From contig NZ_CP107945.1 in NCBI RefSeq assembly GCF_036057275.1, forward strand, positions 124,001 to 188,000: a stretch of DNA of 64,000 nt, given 5' to 3'. Under the pieces are notes generated by a model, which saw only the letters and a list, made by a program, of their open reading frames with translations, was not told the DNA's origin and ran no database searches. Of the stretch, positions 9,268 through 17,851 are shown piece by piece (positions within the stretch are counted from its first letter, which is position 1; each line of letters opens with the position of its first letter). The position numbers and the translations under genes are program-made. This DNA is from Streptomyces sp. NBC_00390. GTDB lineage: Bacteria > Actinomycetota > Actinomycetes > Streptomycetales > Streptomycetaceae.

Positions 9268-9780
9268 TGGGCCTGGTGGCCGCGTTGGTCGTGGCGGGCT
9301 GGGCGGGTCGGTTATGCCGGCGTGCCCACAACAGCTGGCTGGTGGGCGCCGCGGGGAAGCGCGGACGGCCCGGCTCCTGGCTCCCCTCGCACGGAAGGGT
9401 CACGCCCTGGTGCTCCACGACCGTGCCGTTCCGAACAGCCGCGCGAACCTGGACCACCTCGTCTTCACGGTGGCCGGTGCGGCGTACGTGGACACGAAGA
9501 ACTGGACGTCGGGCAAGTCCCGGCTGACGGTACAGGGCAGCACCCTGCGGTACGGGCAGTACGACCAGAGCCACGCTCCGCAGACGGTCGTGTGGGAGGC
9601 GGAACAGGCGTGTGCTCGGCGTTCCGGTGCGCCCGGTGGTCGCCGTGCACGGCGCCAAGGTCGCCGCGCCGCGCGGCCGCATGGAGATCGGTGCGTGACC
9701 GTGGTGGAGGCGAGGCGGCTGCGCGGCCTGCCGCGCAGCCTTCCTCCCCAACCGGGCTGGGACTCGGCATCGAAGTTTGA
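9268..9780 (+). pseudogene. NERD-domain membrane protein, multiply frameshifted
   Basis: Across three frames one can read a membrane helix (GLVAALVVAGWAGRL), an HNSWLVGAAG linker, then the nuclease-related domain: GEARTARLLAPL, DRAVPNSRANLDHL, AAYVDTKNWTSGKSRL, VVWEAEQA, VLGVPVRPVVAVHGAKV, and VTVVEARRLRGL. Frameshifts lie near 9350, 9610 and 9696. Known relatives have exactly this order, a helix followed by NERD with a VDTKNW motif. Function in Streptomyces is not established. The gene is dead here. Confidence 0.7.
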
Positions 9781-9967
9781 GCGGCGTGGGATTCCGGGGT
9801 GTCAGGGGTGTCGGCGGTCGACCTCGAGCGAGGCAAGTCCGACTCACGCAGGAGGAGCGAGCTTTCTCACAGCCTGTCCACGGGAAGCTCGCGAACTGGC
9901 CACCGGTGCGGGTGACACGGGGCGTGGTCGCCCGGCGGTGTGCTCGTGCGGGGTCTAGCGTGCGGTC

Positions 9968-10624
9968 ATGGGTGTGATCGGCGCGGACAGTACGGGAGAC
10001 ATGGGCGAGCCCGCGTACGCGGAGAGCCCGGCGCGGCTGGCCGCTCTGTCCGACGGTGTCTACGCAATCGCCATGACACTACTGGTGCTTGATGTCTCCA
10101 TCCCCGAGGGCCTGGACGCGGCGGGCTTCCGGCACGAGATGAGCCAGGTCTGGCCCAAGCTCGGTGCGTACGCGCTCAGCTTCGCCGTCCTCGCCGCCTT
10201 CTGGCGCGACCAGCGCCAGATCCTTCACCGGGTGCGACGTGCCGACATCCTCACCGTGCGCCTGACCCTGGCCGGCCTGGGCGCTGCCGCGCTGCTGCCG
10301 TTCCCCACCGCATTGCTCTCCGAATACGGCAGCGAGCAGCCACTGGCCGTGTCCACCTACGCAGCCACCATCGCTCTGATCACCCTGTTGCACCTCGCGC
10401 TGTTCACCAGCATCTGGCGGCGCGAAAGCCTGCAGGCCCGGCCTATTCCCGACCGTGTCGGCTGGACCACCGTCACGGAACAGGGCGCGGTCGCCCTGCT
10501 CTGCGCGGCATCCGTAGTGATCGCCTTCGTCGTCTCCCCTCAGGCAGCACTGTGGACCTGGCTCCTGTCGCTCCCCCTCAAACATGCGATCCGCTGGCGC
10601 AGCCGAACAACCCGCCACGCATAG
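9968..10624 (+). CDS. TMEM175-family (DUF1211) membrane protein
   Basis: The 218-residue product begins with RLAALSDGVYAIAMTLLVLD, the signature of the first helix of TMEM175 channels (consensus R...FSDGVFAIAxTLL). Several more membrane helices follow (YALSFAVLAAFW, AALLPFPTALLS, TLLHLALFTSIW, VALLCAASVVIAFVV). Bacterial members form potassium-selective leak channels as tetramers in the cytoplasmic membrane. The start could be 9968 or the ATG at 10001, which has GGGAG close in front. It is a single gene flanked by decayed sequence, complete by length. Confidence 0.85.
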   Translation: MGVIGADSTGDMGEPAYAESPARLAALSDGVYAIAMTLLVLDVSIPEGLDAAGFRHEMSQVWPKLGAYALSFAVLAAFWRDQRQILHRVRRADILTVRLTLAGLGAAALLPFPTALLSEYGSEQPLAVSTYAATIALITLLHLALFTSIWRRESLQARPIPDRVGWTTVTEQGAVALLCAASVVIAFVVSPQAALWTWLLSLPLKHAIRWRSRTTRHA

Positions 10625-10914
10625 CCCGACTCGAACAAGAGCGGCGCCAGCACCACTCGGACTTCGATGGCGCACGCTCAGAGTTCGATGGCACAGGACA
10701 CCGGGAGTTCGTGTACCGGGCGTTCGACTCGCTCGAAGACTTCGTCACCCGGGACTGATCCCGGCTCTGACCCTTGGGGCCGCCGTGGGCCCTGACCGTG
10801 TATCTGAAGCTGTGACCACGGCCCCGCGCCGGCCGGCTCTCTCTGATGTCGAGGTGGCCCCCACTTCGCGGACCGCCTGGAGAAGGCCGACGCCTTGAGG
10901 AGACCGTCCTCAGG

Positions 10915-11569
10915 ATGGCTGTCATGACGAACGGAACGACCTGGCTTGCTGCCCCTCAATGCCTCGCCTTCGGGGGCCACTACGTGGTGCTCGCCCGTGG
11001 GCTCTCCCTGGATGAGCTCGCCGACCGCCTCACTGCGGCCGTGCGGTACGACACGAAGCACATCGCCGTGGCGGTCGGGGAGCACACCGGAGAATCCCTT
11101 CTGGAGCTCATGGACGACACGTACGGCGATGCCGTCGACGGCATCGGCCTGCGCCTCGGCCGCGCCGGGGACTGGTCGTACGCGGTCGCGTACGGCGGCT
11201 GGCCGGGCGAGTTCGGCTCCCTGGCACCGGCATCGCGCGGCGGAGCGCCCGTCTGCCTCCTGGAGTACGACGAGGGGAACGGCAAGCCGGTCCCGCCGCA
11301 TCTCGAGCACTTCCACGACGGCCGGCTCCTGAGCGGCTGCAATCTGCACCTGGACGCCTCGTGGGGCTACCAGGGAGTCGACGGCGACCCCGCGACGGCC
11401 GCCCACTTGCAGGAGTTGCTGACCGCCGCCGGCCTTCCGGACCCGGAGCAGAATCAAAGGGAAGTGCACCGCACCGCGCTGGGCATCGTCGAGAAGCTTC
11501 GGGCTCTCGCTGCCGAAAGACCTGATCGTGAACGGCACGCTGTCGGCTGTCCTGCTGGAACCGGCCTAA
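10915..11569 (+). pseudogene. DUF6461-like hypothetical gene with a late frameshift
   Basis: A GAGGAG lies upstream of the ATG at 10915 (a second ATG at 10924 is also possible). The frame has real protein character (CLAFGGHYVVLARGLSLDEL, GDWSYAVAYGGWPGEFG, VCLLEYDEGNGKPVPPH, LLTAAGLPDP). Near 11496 one extra base shifts it; the expected ending (FGLSLPKDLIVNGTLSAVLL, then EPA) is in the next frame with a TAA at 11567-11569. This layout matches what I recall of DUF6461 proteins, possibly immunity-like proteins of unknown role. Without correction the frame runs on in nonsense, so the gene is broken unless this is a read error. Confidence 0.6.
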
Positions 11570-11881
11570 TCCATCGCCAGGCCAACGGGAGGAGACCGAT
11601 GGGTGTTCTCACTGCTCGCGAACATTCGCCGGGGGCTGACCCTCGCGTGTTCTCAGAACGCGCCGACAACCGTTCTCGGTCGGAACGGACAGCACTTCGA
11701 CACTGGTATGGGAGGCACCAGGCTCCCGAGGCCGGGACGGTTCACGAGTTTCCACAGCACCCTGCTGTCCTCGGGCAGCTGACGCACCGTGTCGTCGCTC
11801 CCCCGCATCGTTGCCGCAGCGAGCGTCTCGCCGATCACCCCGGACCGGCATGGTCCGAAAGAGACGGCCTAAAGTGGCGAA
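11570..11881. other. Stretch without a recognisable gene
   Basis: A 61-residue minus-strand frame (11653-11838) has fair composition (VRQLPEDSRVLWKLVNRPGL) and could be the tail of a lost gene, but has no ribosome binding site or family match. Nothing else is seen. Confidence 0.35.
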
Positions 11882-12691
11882 ATGCCCCTGCCTGCCGACC
11901 GGCTCGCCCTGGACCTGCTCGATGCGCACCTGGAGGCGCTATGGGACGGAACGGACCTCCCGCTGCCGCAGGGGCCGGTCCGCCTTGCAGCGGAAGGAGG
12001 GGGCAAGCTCGTCCACTGGGCCCTCGACCAGCTCCGGCGCATCCCCCGCGAGCCGAAGGACGCCTTTGCCCGTCAAGTCGGCGATCTTCTGGTGGAGTTC
12101 CGCTCCCGTCGCTGTCCCTGGAACGCGGCGGCGCTGCGGCTGCTCGACGACACGTACACCTTCGCGGCTACCGGCCCCCGGCGGTACGAGGACTGGGCGC
12201 ACGACGTCCGCGCCGTGCTGCACCGGTCGGTCCCTGACCCCCGGGGCTGGGTCCGACTGGACTGGGACCGCACCAACACCGCCCGCCACACGGTGCCTGC
12301 GTACCCCTTCGATCCCCCGGACTCATCAGAGTTGCCCGGTCGCCTGTACCCCCTGGAGGCGGAGGCGGCGGTCGCCGCGCTCGCCATCATGGCCGAGGAA
12401 TGGCAGTCGGAACGCGCCCCCGTCCGCTCCCGCGCGGACCGGAACGCCGTGCTGGCGGATGCCCGGACCCTGCTCGACCGGTACGGGCCCACCGCGCGCT
12501 ACTGGACCAACGCGACGACCGCCGCCTCTGACCCGGCCCCGGACTTCCTCGCAGCGGGCCTCCAGGGGACTGAATCCCACGGCTTCCTCACCTCTGAGTA
12601 CCTCAACGGCCTCGACTTCATCGAGGACCTGGGCCTGATCGCGGTGACCGACGACGAGGTGGGCGTCTTCTGGTCGTTCGGGGCGCACTGA
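11882..12691 (+). CDS. Hypothetical protein, 269 aa
   Basis: The ATG at 11882 opens a 269-residue soluble protein with normal codon use. It is rich in Trp, Arg and Asp (LLDAHLEALWDGTDLPLPQG; ARYWTNATTAASDP; LIAVTDDEVGVFWSF at the end). No signal peptide, membrane helix or catalytic motif is seen and I cannot name the family. It follows the DUF6461-like gene on the same strand with a 310-base gap, so co-transcription is uncertain. Similar orphan proteins in Streptomyces are often near polymorphic-toxin immunity genes, but nothing here shows that. Confidence 0.7.
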   Translation: MPLPADRLALDLLDAHLEALWDGTDLPLPQGPVRLAAEGGGKLVHWALDQLRRIPREPKDAFARQVGDLLVEFRSRRCPWNAAALRLLDDTYTFAATGPRRYEDWAHDVRAVLHRSVPDPRGWVRLDWDRTNTARHTVPAYPFDPPDSSELPGRLYPLEAEAAVAALAIMAEEWQSERAPVRSRADRNAVLADARTLLDRYGPTARYWTNATTAASDPAPDFLAAGLQGTESHGFLTSEYLNGLDFIEDLGLIAVTDDEVGVFWSFGAH

Positions 12692-12713
12692 CGATGTTCA
12701 AAGGAGGCACCGG

Positions 12714-12811
12714 CAACCGTCGTAGCCGAGGCCATCCACTACGCCTACTACCAACTCCATAACGTCACCATTCGGGAGATCGTCCTGGCCGCCACCGGCC
12801 AGGAAGCCTGA
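12714..12811 (+). pseudogene. C-terminal scrap of a short-chain dehydrogenase
   Basis: The frame ending at the TGA at 12809-12811 reads VVAEAIHYAYYQLHNVTIRE then IVLAATGQEA. This is the typical last strand-helix of short-chain dehydrogenases (DVAEAIxYALxxPxHVxINEIVxxPTxQ). The Rossmann fold and the YxxxK site are absent, so only the final ~30 residues survive. Confidence 0.55.
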
Positions 12812-12988
12812 ACCGCTCGGCCCGCATGGCGGGCGCCCGAGCAAGGGACCTCAGCGGCCGCCCGGGGGCGAGGCCAGGCCGGGCAGCCAGCCGTCGTCGC
12901 CAGAACCGCAATTGCGTAACCACGACTGTCATGCTCTCGTCTTGCAGTCGACCTTCCCTTACCGCTCACCTGGACAGGATCCCTTCGC

Positions 12989-14326
12989 ATGAAGTCACCG
13001 AACGAAATCGGGCGCCGCAGGCTGCTCGGCTCGGCTCTCTCTGTGGCCGTCAGCGGGACGGTGGCTTCCTGCAAGCCGGGCACAACGCCAGGACTCGGCA
13101 ACCCCGCGGTCCGGGAACCGGTGGCCTACCTGCGCACGTCCTGGTCCGTCGACCCCTTCGCCCGCTGCTCCTACTCCTACCTCGCGCCCAGCAGCCTGGG
13201 TGCGCGGGCACGCACCATGCTGACCGCGCCGGTGGGAGGGCGCTTGTACTTCGCCGGGGAGGCGACGTCCTCCGAGGCGCCCTCCACAGCCCACGGCGCC
13301 CTGGAGAGCGGACGGCGCGCGGCCAGGCAAGTCATCGACGCGGCCGAGGAGGGCGAGCACATCGTGATCATCGGGTCCGGGTTCGCCGGACTCGGCTGCG
13401 CTCGCGCGCTTTTGGACGAGGACTACCAGGTGACGGTTCTCGAAGGGCGCGACCGCATCGGCGGGCGGATCTGGACCCAGCACATCGCCGGAGTCCCGGC
13501 GGAGATGGGAGCCTCCTGGATCCACGGCTCCTCGGGCAACGCCATGACCCGCGTCCTGAAGGAAACAGGCGATCCGAGCTACACCTTCGATTACGACAAC
13601 GTCACTGGTGAGGACGAACAGGCGATGCGCGAGCTCGCCCGTTATGAGGAGCTGCTGGAGGACGTGGAGGACCCGGACGAAGCCACCGTCGCCTCGGTCA
13701 TGCCCCGCAATCCCTCCGCCGCGCTGCGCACCGCGCTGACCATCAACTATCCGCTGGAGTACGCCGCCGAGCCCCGTCAGCTCTCGGTGACAGCCACCCT
13801 CGAAGGCCGCGGCCCCAAAGGCCCGGACCTCCTGCTGCCGCGGGGCTACGCCCGGCTCCTCGAGCACGTCCGCGGCGACGTCCCCGTGCGCACGCGGCAG
13901 GTCGTCACCGGCATCGAGTACGGCACCGACGGCGTGAGCGTGACCCTACGGGACGGCAACACCGTGCAGGCTGACCGCGCAGTGATCACCGTCCCGATCG
14001 GAGTGCTCAAAGCCGCGGCCATCGACTTCGAGCCGGCCCTGCCCGCCCCCAAGCAGAAAGCCATCGAAACCCTCGGAGCCGGCCTCCTCGACAAACTGTG
14101 GCTCGAATTCCCCAAGCCCTTCTGGGACAAGGACGCCAACGTCATCGAATGGTCCGACCCGAAAAACCCCGGCCTGTGGCCCTGGTGGGTCAACGGATAC
14201 AAGATCTTCGGCAAGCCCGTCCTCCTCGGCCTCAACGGCGGCGACCACGCCCACCGGCTCGCCCGGGCGTCCGACGACGAGGTCGTCGACAGCGCGATGA
14301 GAGTCCTGCAGCACATGCACTCCTGA
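12989..14326 (+). CDS. Circularly permuted flavin amine oxidase, Tat lipoprotein
   Basis: Residues 8-28 are a twin-arginine lipoprotein signal (GRRRLLGSALS ... VASC, lipobox Cys28). Residues 44-118 then read like the usual C-terminus of flavin amine oxidases: DPFARCSYSYLAPSS (55-69), GGRLYFAGEATSSEAPSTAH (83-102), SGRRAARQV. Only after that comes the usual N-terminal FAD-binding part: IVIIGSGFAGLG (GxGxxG at 129-134), VTVLEGRDRIGGRIW, and the substrate domain, ending MRVLQHMHS. In ordinary family members MRVLxxMyG is followed by the P-V-x-x-x-x-x-x-W-x-x-DPF segment that here sits at the front. So the order is permuted, with no second copy at the end. Expected role: oxidation of amines outside the membrane using FAD. 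The ATG has AGGA upstream; the gene stands alone. Confidence 0.85.
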   Translation: MKSPNEIGRRRLLGSALSVAVSGTVASCKPGTTPGLGNPAVREPVAYLRTSWSVDPFARCSYSYLAPSSLGARARTMLTAPVGGRLYFAGEATSSEAPSTAHGALESGRRAARQVIDAAEEGEHIVIIGSGFAGLGCARALLDEDYQVTVLEGRDRIGGRIWTQHIAGVPAEMGASWIHGSSGNAMTRVLKETGDPSYTFDYDNVTGEDEQAMRELARYEELLEDVEDPDEATVASVMPRNPSAALRTALTINYPLEYAAEPRQLSVTATLEGRGPKGPDLLLPRGYARLLEHVRGDVPVRTRQVVTGIEYGTDGVSVTLRDGNTVQADRAVITVPIGVLKAAAIDFEPALPAPKQKAIETLGAGLLDKLWLEFPKPFWDKDANVIEWSDPKNPGLWPWWVNGYKIFGKPVLLGLNGGDHAHRLARASDDEVVDSAMRVLQHMHS

Positions 14327-14405
14327 CCTGCGCCACTCAGACCCCGCCCCGGCTCCGGCAGTCAGTCAGCTTCTTCGGTCGGCAGTTGCCGATACACCCG
14401 AAGCG

Positions 14406-14672
14406 GTGCCGACCCTGGCCGACCTCGGGCCAGGCCGGCCGGGTGCCCCGCCACCGGCTGCCGCCGGCCTGGACCTGCCGAGCGCGGACATCCGCATCGG
14501 CTGCGCAAGGTGCTCGGCCCCCGGCCAGGAACTCGACTCGCACCTCGACGCGCTCAGCAAGCACGGCATCCCGAGGGACAAGATCTTCAGCGAGAAGAAC
14601 AGCACCCGGGTGCGAATCCGCCCCGCCTTCGATGAGGCGCTGAAGACCGCACGGGCCCTGGTCCGGTGGTGA
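14406..14672 (+). pseudogene. Truncated serine resolvase, catalytic head only
   Basis: From about residue 28 the frame reads IRIGCARCSAPGQELDSHLD, then IFSEKNSTRVRIRPAFDEAL. This is the N-terminal catalytic domain of small serine recombinases, with the nucleophilic Ser (ARCS) and the RP-F/L helix in place. It stops after ALVRW, before the rest of the catalytic core and the DNA-binding helix-turn-helix. It is a remnant of a transposon or invertase. Confidence 0.65.
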
Positions 14673-14824
14673 CCGCCGGTCAGGCGCCTGGGACCAGTGA
14701 GCTCGCATGTTGCGGTGTCGCGTGTTCGTCAGCGGAGATGTGTTCATGCCCTGAGGGTGCGCCGTGATGTTCGGGAGTATCCCCCTCCGCTGTTTGACCT
14801 CGCTTTGCAACTGCGAGCTTCCGC

Positions 14825-15361
14825 TCACTCGAGATAGAGAGCTGCCAAGCGGGGCAGTCGGCGAGTCATTTCGCCATGGTCGTCGAAATCGAAGTTCCAG
14901 GTGGGGTCCAGCTCCGGGTATCGGATGGTGAACGCATCGTCAGGGAGTTGTTTGCCGGTCGCCACGATGTGTGCGTTCCAGACGATGCTTAGCGCCTCCT
15001 CGCACTCGAGATCGAGTCCGTCGGCCGCTGACGCTCGCACGATGGGCAGTTCTGCCAGGGCATCGGGGTCAGCGACTGTGCGCTCGAAGGCCTCGCGTCC
15101 CTGCGCGATCAACCAGCCACGGAAGTAGTCAAAGCCGTCGTCGGAGCATCCACCGTTGATCACGTAGGCAGCGGCCCACACAGGGTTCGTGTAGGAGTCT
15201 GCCATCAGGTCCCACAGCACCTGCTGAGCGGCAACGATCTCCTCGGCCGGGTGCGTGGCCAGCTGCGAGGTTACCCGGCGGGCGACATCTTCGCCGTCGT
15301 TCGGGTTGGACGCCTGATTGCGGGCTGCCTCAATGAGCTGCCAGAACTGCTGTTTGTTCAT
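14825..15361 (-). CDS. DUF4240 protein
   Basis: The 178-residue product starts MNKQQFWQLIEAAR and continues with VLWDLMADSYTNPVWAAAYV, CSDDGFDYFRGWLIAQGREA and a charged Asp-rich tail. The opening MxxxxFWxLIexAR and the middle DDGFxYFRgWLIxqG are the signature of DUF4240, a family of unknown function common in Actinobacteria. I chose the ATG at 15361; an in-frame ATG six codons upstream is less natural. No signal peptide. Transcribed alone, toward the resolvase remnant. Confidence 0.85.
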   Translation of the reverse strand: MNKQQFWQLIEAARNQASNPNDGEDVARRVTSQLATHPAEEIVAAQQVLWDLMADSYTNPVWAAAYVINGGCSDDGFDYFRGWLIAQGREAFERTVADPDALAELPIVRASAADGLDLECEEALSIVWNAHIVATGKQLPDDAFTIRYPELDPTWNFDFDDHGEMTRRLPRLAALYLE

Positions 15362-15586
15362 GGCCGCAGAGCATGCCACCTGGTACTGACATCGGGCCGG
15401 TCACGGGAGCTCGGCCCACCAGAGCAGCCAAGTCGCTCCTGTCAGAGTGTGTGGTCGCCGGGCGCATATCGCCTCCAGGTTCCTGCGGCTTCGGTGACCA
15501 GCCGAGTGGCGGTCTTGTCGTGGTGCGGCAGGCATCAGGTGACGGGTCCCGGCACAAGACCCTGTGCCGCCTCCGGCACCTGGTCC

Positions 15587-16255
15587 TCAGGCGGGGCGCT
15601 TGGCCATGACGACCAGACCCGGTCCGCTTTGCTCATCTGCAGGGAGCCGAAGTTCGGCGACCGGGCGCAGTCCAGCCTGCTCGATCAGGTCCACGAGCTG
15701 TTCCGGCCGCCACTTGTGCGTCGTCCAACGAACGGGTACACCTCCGTAGGCCTCGGTGCGCACCGCGTCTTCGTCGCCGACGTGTGTTGCGGTGATGAAG
15801 TGTCCGCCCGGCTTCAGGGCGCGCGCGAACAGGGCGAGAACCTGAGGAAGGACATCGCGAGGGAGGTTGAACAGTGACCACCACCCGAGCACGCCGCCAA
15901 GGGACGCTTCACCGAGGTCGAGGTCGGTGGCAGAGGCGACACCGAAGCGGCATTGCGGATGAAGACGGCGCGCGTTCTCGATCATTCGAGGAGAGAGATC
16001 CACCCCGGACACGTCGAGTCCGCGTTCGGCAAGGTAGGCGGTCACCGTTCCGGGTCCGCAGCCGACGTCGAGGACAGGCCCAAGCTCGCTCACGGTGTCA
16101 GCGAAGGCATCGATTGATGCCTTGAGCCATGGATGGCGACGGATGTCGCCGACTCCCGTCGTCACCACCATGTGGGCGTAGTTGTCAGCCACCCGGTCAT
16201 AGGACTCACGGACCACGTCGAGATCGGCTGGGCGGTCTATATGGTGTGCGCGCAT
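15587..16255 (-). CDS. SAM-dependent methyltransferase, class I
   Basis: A 222-residue protein with the SAM-binding signature PVLDVGCGPGTVTAYLAERG (motif I) followed by VDLSPRMIENARR (motif II) and LGEASLGGVLGWWSLFNLPR (motif III region), ending LVVMAKRP. The N-terminal helix (VRESYDRVADNYAHM) is typical of small-molecule methyltransferases of this class. The substrate cannot be inferred. The ATG at 16255 begins the family-like part; a longer in-frame extension upstream is arginine-rich and was rejected. It is convergent with no known partner and not in an operon. Confidence 0.85.
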   Translation of the reverse strand: MRAHHIDRPADLDVVRESYDRVADNYAHMVVTTGVGDIRRHPWLKASIDAFADTVSELGPVLDVGCGPGTVTAYLAERGLDVSGVDLSPRMIENARRLHPQCRFGVASATDLDLGEASLGGVLGWWSLFNLPRDVLPQVLALFARALKPGGHFITATHVGDEDAVRTEAYGGVPVRWTTHKWRPEQLVDLIEQAGLRPVAELRLPADEQSGPGLVVMAKRPA

Positions 16256-16691
16256 CAGCCAACAATAGGACGACGGTCCTGGGCACACCGCAACGGGAGC
16301 CGGCCTAAGGATCTGTCGGTCCTGGTGGGCGGCTGACGGGGCATCGGTCGCGGGACCGCTCTGAAGCTGTCCCGCAGACAGCGGCCCGATATCTGTGGCA
16401 TCGGCGATGCTGAGCTGCGACAATACCGCGCCGGAACTGCGCGAAGCGGTCCCGTTGGCTGCGGCAAGGCCCTTGGCGCCGGCTCTCGGTCCGCTGCTCC
16501 CCGACCCCCTGGTCGGACAGGTGCCGAGTCCGGCCCTCGCCCCGATCCGGGTGAGCACGTCGTCGGCGGACCCGGTCGGCATGACATCTCGTGCAATTCT
16601 TCCGTCCGGGACGAACCGAGGGCCCGCGCCGACGAGGCGCGGGCCTGCGGGCAGTGTTCGCCGGCTTCGCCGCGTGGGTACCGTTCCCGTC
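16256..16691. other. 436-base intergenic stretch
   Basis: Between the divergent methyltransferase and DUF6355 genes. The open frames on both strands here are extensions of the two real genes into non-coding DNA. It must hold both promoters. I could not pick convincing -35/-10 pairs. Confidence 0.4.
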
Positions 16692-16970
16692 ATGCGCACA
16701 CGACGACTGCTCCCCCTCGCCCTGACCGCGCTCCTGCTGGGCGCTACCGCTCCGGCAGCCACGGCCGCCCCCGCAGCCGACCCCTGTGGGTATTTCACCC
16801 GCAACCACCTGGCCTTCTACAACCACTGCACCAACGACGGCTCCCGCATCAAGATCAAGATCGACCGGATCAACTGGTGGGACACCACCCACTGCGTCGA
16901 CCCCGGCACCACTCAACTCGGAACCACACAGCAGATCCGCAACGCCTGGTACACCGGCCGGCTCTGCTGA
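16692..16970 (+). CDS. DUF6355 secreted protein, 92 aa
   Basis: The ATG at 16692 starts a clear Sec signal peptide (MRTRRLLPLALTALLLG, cleavage near ATAAPA-AD). The mature ~65 residues are CGYFTRNHLAFYNHCTNDGS, IKIKIDRINWWDTTHC, and a tail NAWYTGRLC, with four regularly placed cysteines suggesting two disulfides. This spacing (CGxY...YYNHCT.DGS...C..PGTT.LG....I..AWY.GR.C) is what I recall for DUF6355, annotated in databases in connection with natural products though no biochemical role is proven. It is a monocistronic gene with no biosynthetic partners nearby. Confidence 0.75.
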   Translation: MRTRRLLPLALTALLLGATAPAATAAPAADPCGYFTRNHLAFYNHCTNDGSRIKIKIDRINWWDTTHCVDPGTTQLGTTQQIRNAWYTGRLC

Positions 16971-17245
16971 ACCGGGCGGCAGTTTTCGAGCGGTCGTCCA
17001 GCACGCCGTTCTTCCAGGGAGCTTGCCACAGCACCCCGGTCAGGGCGTTGTCCTCCCACTGGCCGACGACCTCGAGGCAGCCCGCGAGCACCTTGGAATG
17101 CGGAGCCCAGCCTCCCTGCTCGGCGATGACGATCCGGTCGTGGCCCTTCAGCCGGGAGGACGTGGCGAGTCCGCGACGCGGGGAGTGTCCGGTGAAGCGG
17201 ATCTCGAGCCCGGCGCCCTGGCCGGCACGGGTGATGACGTCTCCT

Positions 17246-17275
17246 ATGGAGGGCGGGCTGCAGCCCGCCCTCCAT
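17246..17275. repeat. Perfect 30-bp palindrome
   Basis: ATGGAGGGCGGGCTG is followed directly by its exact complement CAGCCCGCCCTCCAT, with no loop. It lies inside the integrase pseudogene at its frameshift, next to the internal deletion, so it may mark where the recombinase gene was rearranged. As RNA or single-stranded DNA it would form a very stable hairpin. Confidence 0.8.
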
Positions 17276-17400
17276 CACGGTGTAGCAGCACGAGGGCAGG
17301 CGGCGCCACGCGTACCCGGGGCCTGGCCGCGGCCGCGGGTCTCACCTTTGGCCTCCATCTGCTTGACCAGCTGCTTGAGCCGGTTGCGGGCGAGGCGGGC

Positions 17401-17460
17401 GACGCCCTCCTCCGGGGTGACGCCCTCCTCCGGGGTGACGCCCTCCTCCGGGGTGACGCC
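17401..17460. repeat. Tandem 18-bp repeat, three copies
   Basis: The unit GACGCCCTCCTCCGGGGT occurs three times in a row (17401, 17419, 17437), followed by six bases of a fourth. On the minus strand it encodes GVTPEE three times inside the integrase remnant; relatives have one such segment, so this is a local slippage expansion. Confidence 0.85.
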
Positions 17461-17851
17461 GTGCTCGGTGCGGGCGGAGACGACGGTGCGGAGAGGCGGC
17501 GGTCGATGGTGGACGGTGCGGTGCAGGTGCCGCGCTTCGATCCGGGCCGGGTCCACAGCATCACCAGGGTGCCGGGGGTGACGGCGAGCAGGGGACGCCG
17601 CTGTCGGCGCAGAACTTGCCCCAGGTCGCCCAGTCCTGTGCGTAGCGCCCTAAGGGTTGTCCCGCAACTGATCTTGGCATGGGTAGTTGTCAGGACTGGA
17701 TACTGGGGACCACTGGTGGGCTCCGCCGCCACGGTCACATCGTTCTCGTGTACTGTCCGGTTTGATCACTTGGCGTCCAAGGTGGCTCAGGGCGCAACGG
17801 GGGGCGCGCGGATCCACCCAGTGGCAGAGTCCCCCCTGCTATGGTGCGCCG

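Larger units (their letters stand above)
17025..17650 (-). pseudogene. Tyrosine recombinase (integrase), deleted and frameshifted
   Basis: The minus strand reads an N-terminal core-binding part (YAQDWATWGKFCADSGVP, TPGTLVMLWTRPG, LARNRLKQLVKQMEAKGETR) and then, after a large missing middle, the C-terminal catalytic part (VMEGGLQPA, IGDVITRAG, FTGHSPRRGLATSSRLKGHD, IVIAEQGGWAPHSKVL, VVGQWEDNAL). The HxxRRG and GGW/SKV motifs are present, but the catalytic Tyr, expected in LAxYLEVV, is Cys (LAGCLEVV). The first catalytic Arg and the domain around it are deleted, and a frameshift sits in the 30-bp palindrome. It is dead integrase DNA, probably from an integrated element. Confidence 0.7.

Noticed and set aside
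11570..12237. Long continuation of the DUF6461-like frame past 11569
   Set aside because: The family-like text ends at 11496; beyond that the correct ending is in another frame and the continued frame reads as nonsense over the next gene.
16256..16804. N-terminal extension of the methyltransferase
   Set aside because: Arg/Ala/Gly-rich and overlapping the divergent DUF6355 gene; family text starts at 16255.
17401..17460. CRISPR-like short repeat
   Set aside because: Three directly abutting 18-base units with no spacers; a slipped coding repeat.
17650..17700. Possible IS5 end (GGGTTGTCCCGCAACTGA)
   Set aside because: Resembles the GTTGTCCCG seen at the end of the IS5 remnant near 18349, but I could not find a matching partner end, so no element was called.
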